Positions 6,186 to 7,100 of a stretch of DNA of 7,100 nt are shown here, piece after piece. The DNA comes from an uncultured Clostridia bacterium. Lineage in GTDB: Bacteria; Bacillota; Clostridia; Oscillospirales; Acutalibacteraceae. The translations under genes and the position numbers were made by a program. The notes beneath the pieces were generated by a model, which saw nothing but the letters and a program-made list of their open reading frames with translations, had not been told where the DNA came from and searched no databases. Location: positions 1-7,100 of the forward strand of contig CAMYWU010000078.1 in assembly GCA_947302895.1 (NCBI GenBank). Reading direction: 5' to 3'. How positions within the stretch are numbered: the first letter of the stretch is position 1; every line of letters begins with the position of its first letter.

Positions 6186-6704
6186 TTACGCCTCCTCGCC
6201 GTTTAACTCATTGATTTTATCCCTGATAACTGCCGCATCCTCGTAGCGCTGCTCCTGAACAGCCTTTTTAAGCTCCTCCTTAAGCGCTTCAAGCTCGCTC
6301 TTTTCCCCGTTTGCTTCGTTGGAATCTGGCTCTTCGGTATAGGTTACGCTTTTGCCGACATGCTTCGTTCTGCCGTGGAGCTTTTCAATGCTCGGGCTGA
6401 GCTTATCCTCAAACTTCTCATAGCAGTTTGCGCAGCCAACCCTTCCCGAATTAACAATATCATTAAATGATGAGCCGCAATAGGTGCAGCGGTCTATTCC
6501 CGTCAGCGAATTAAGCGCTGAAACGCCTGCGCCGAGAAGGTTGCCGAACATCGAATCCATTGAGAACGCATCAAAATCAAACTCCTCCATAACTCCAAGC
6601 TCTTTTGCGCATTCGGAGCAGAGATGCATTTCTTCTCTTTTTCCGTTTATAACCTTTGTGATATGTGTGTTTGCCTCGTTTTCATGGCAATGTGTGCATT
6701 TCAT
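6186..6704 (-). CDS. mcsA: McsA, zinc-binding activator of McsB
   Basis: McsA binds and activates McsB and helps control CtsR. The product is 172 residues, near the usual 170-185. It carries four CxxC pairs (C3-C6, C29-C32, C73-C76, C91-C94), enough for two zinc sites, and a C-terminal charged helical UVR-type segment (about 136-168, with EQRYEDAAVIRDKINEL at its core). The chosen start, MKCTHCHENEAN, has AAGGAGG exactly 8 nt upstream (6719-6713) and places the first CxxC at the very N-terminus, as in the family. An in-frame ATG 17 codons earlier (6755) lies inside repeat copy C and has no ribosome site of its own. mcsB follows after 2 nt. All eight cysteines are present, in contrast to the altered McsB next door. 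Confidence 0.95.
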   Translation of the reverse strand: MKCTHCHENEANTHITKVINGKREEMHLCSECAKELGVMEEFDFDAFSMDSMFGNLLGAGVSALNSLTGIDRCTYCGSSFNDIVNSGRVGCANCYEKFEDKLSPSIEKLHGRTKHVGKSVTYTEEPDSNEANGEKSELEALKEELKKAVQEQRYEDAAVIRDKINELNGEEA

Positions 6705-6712
6705 AAAAAATT

Positions 6713-6719
6713 CCTCCTT
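6713..6719 (-). promoter_or_regulatory. Ribosome binding site that fixes the mcsA start
   Basis: AAGGAGG on the minus strand with an 8-nt spacer (6712-6705) to the ATG at 6704-6702. This rules out the longer frame starting at 6755. Confidence 0.85.
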
Positions 6720-6728
6720 GTAGTCTGG

Positions 6729-6842
6729 TTGCGCGCCTCGCGCTTTGCGTTGCACGTTTTAGGGTCGCTTTGCTCCGATTATATTATTGTTTGAGCGTAG
6801 CGAGTAACCAAGAACGTGCATCGTGTAACGCATAACGCAAAA
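6729..6842 (-). repeat. Palindromic intergenic repeat, copy C, inside the operon between ctsR and mcsA
   Basis: The outer arms pair perfectly over at least TGCACGTT (6751-6758) with AACGTGCA (6813-6820), and imperfectly further out through TTGCG-type repeats that reach the ctsR stop codon. An inner inverted repeat joins GGGTCGCTTTGCTC (6762-6775) to GAGCGTAGCGAGTAACC (6793-6809), so the element can fold as nested stems. The core 6782-6809 matches copy B at 26 of 28 positions, and TGCGTTGCACGTT (6746-6758) is identical to 5063-5075. The left end (GCGCGCCTCGCGC, 6731-6743) resembles the GC-rich end of copy B. The core has the same orientation relative to transcription as in the other copies. 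Confidence 0.75.
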
Positions 6843-7100
6843 CTAATTAATGTACGCCAGCAGCATTAATTTAAGCTGTTTGGCTCTTATTATATTTGCC
6901 GCTTCCTTATCTATTCCTCTGAAATTGTTTTCGCTGATAACGGCAAGCATCATATTCGCCGCTTTATCGCTTATCAGCTTCTGATAGTTACAGTTAATTA
7001 TATGCGCCTTAGCCGTTCTTTCATCAATCGAATTTCCTATGCTGTTGATAAGGCTCATAATAACGCTGTCCTTGCTTTCGGCACGAGTTATAAGAATGTA
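6843..7100 (-). CDS. ctsR: CtsR, class III heat-shock repressor, C-terminal part only
   Basis: The frame enters from the right edge and ends with TAG at 6845-6843, giving 85 residues that begin YILITRAESKDSV. CtsR is normally about 150 residues, so the N-terminal helix-turn-helix half lies outside the window. The visible start corresponds to the end of the DNA-binding wing; YILI stands where GGGGYIRI is common. The remainder is the helical dimerisation and McsB/ClpC-interacting domain, with LINSIGNSIDERTA, LISDKAANMMLAVI and IIRAKQLKLMLLAYIN matching the family layout. An ATG at 7058 is internal and not the true start. CtsR would repress this operon from a promoter upstream of ctsR, beyond the right edge; no CtsR operator is visible in the window. 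Identity rests on recognisable sequence plus its place just before mcsA. Confidence 0.9.
   Translation of the reverse strand, partial: YILITRAESKDSVIMSLINSIGNSIDERTAKAHIINCNYQKLISDKAANMMLAVISENNFRGIDKEAANIIRAKQLKLMLLAYIN

Noticed and set aside
6705..6755. Longer mcsA beginning at 6755
   Set aside because: The extra 17 codons fall in repeat copy C and the leader, and a perfect ribosome site lies just before the shorter start, whose first CxxC matches the family.

Overview
The window looks like chromosomal DNA from a low-to-mid GC Gram-positive anaerobe of the class Clostridia, probably a gut Oscillospiraceae/Ruminococcaceae-type organism. The evidence is the class III heat-shock cluster ctsR-mcsA-mcsB-clpC, strong AGGAGG ribosome binding sites, AT-rich intergenic promoters, and a glutamate dehydrogenase that closely resembles my memory of the Clostridium symbiosum enzyme. 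Genus and species cannot be fixed from this sequence alone.

Layout. The left edge holds the 5' end of a minus-strand gene for a secreted protein (1-121). It is divergent from a plus-strand metallophosphoesterase-like gene (215-886), and overlapping divergent promoters fill the gap. The gap after the phosphoesterase holds a hairpin over its stop codon, a palindromic repeat (copy A) and a bidirectional terminator shared with the convergent gdhA (minus, 1057-2406). gdhA has its own sigma-A-type promoter at 2448-2476. Upstream of that, a perfect 16-bp palindrome (2531-2565) separates gdhA from the end of clpC. The rest is a minus-strand operon read right to left: ctsR (3' part only, 6843-7100), mcsA (6186-6704), mcsB (5179-6183) and clpC (2588-5023). 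Two more copies of the palindromic repeat (C and B) sit inside this operon, between ctsR and mcsA and between mcsB and clpC.

How the genes work together. In the known Bacillus system CtsR represses the operon, McsA and McsB form the arginine-kinase module that inactivates CtsR and tags proteins with phosphoarginine, and ClpC (with ClpP) degrades the tagged proteins. The gene order here matches that system. However, the McsB encoded here has changes at several residues expected to be catalytic: two phosphate-binding Arg to Lys, the reactive Cys to Ser, the catalytic Glu loop shortened without its Glu, and the first Arg of the RDxxRA motif to Cys. It may be a weak kinase or a pseudokinase. ClpC looks fully intact, including the glutamates expected to read phosphoarginine.

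A second degenerate enzyme is the metallophosphoesterase-like protein. It keeps the ligands of metal site 1 but has lost all three private ligands of metal site 2.

The most novel non-coding signal is the family of three roughly 95-115 bp elements. They share a conserved core and have outer arms that differ between copies yet pair within each copy. All three point the same way relative to the gene they follow.
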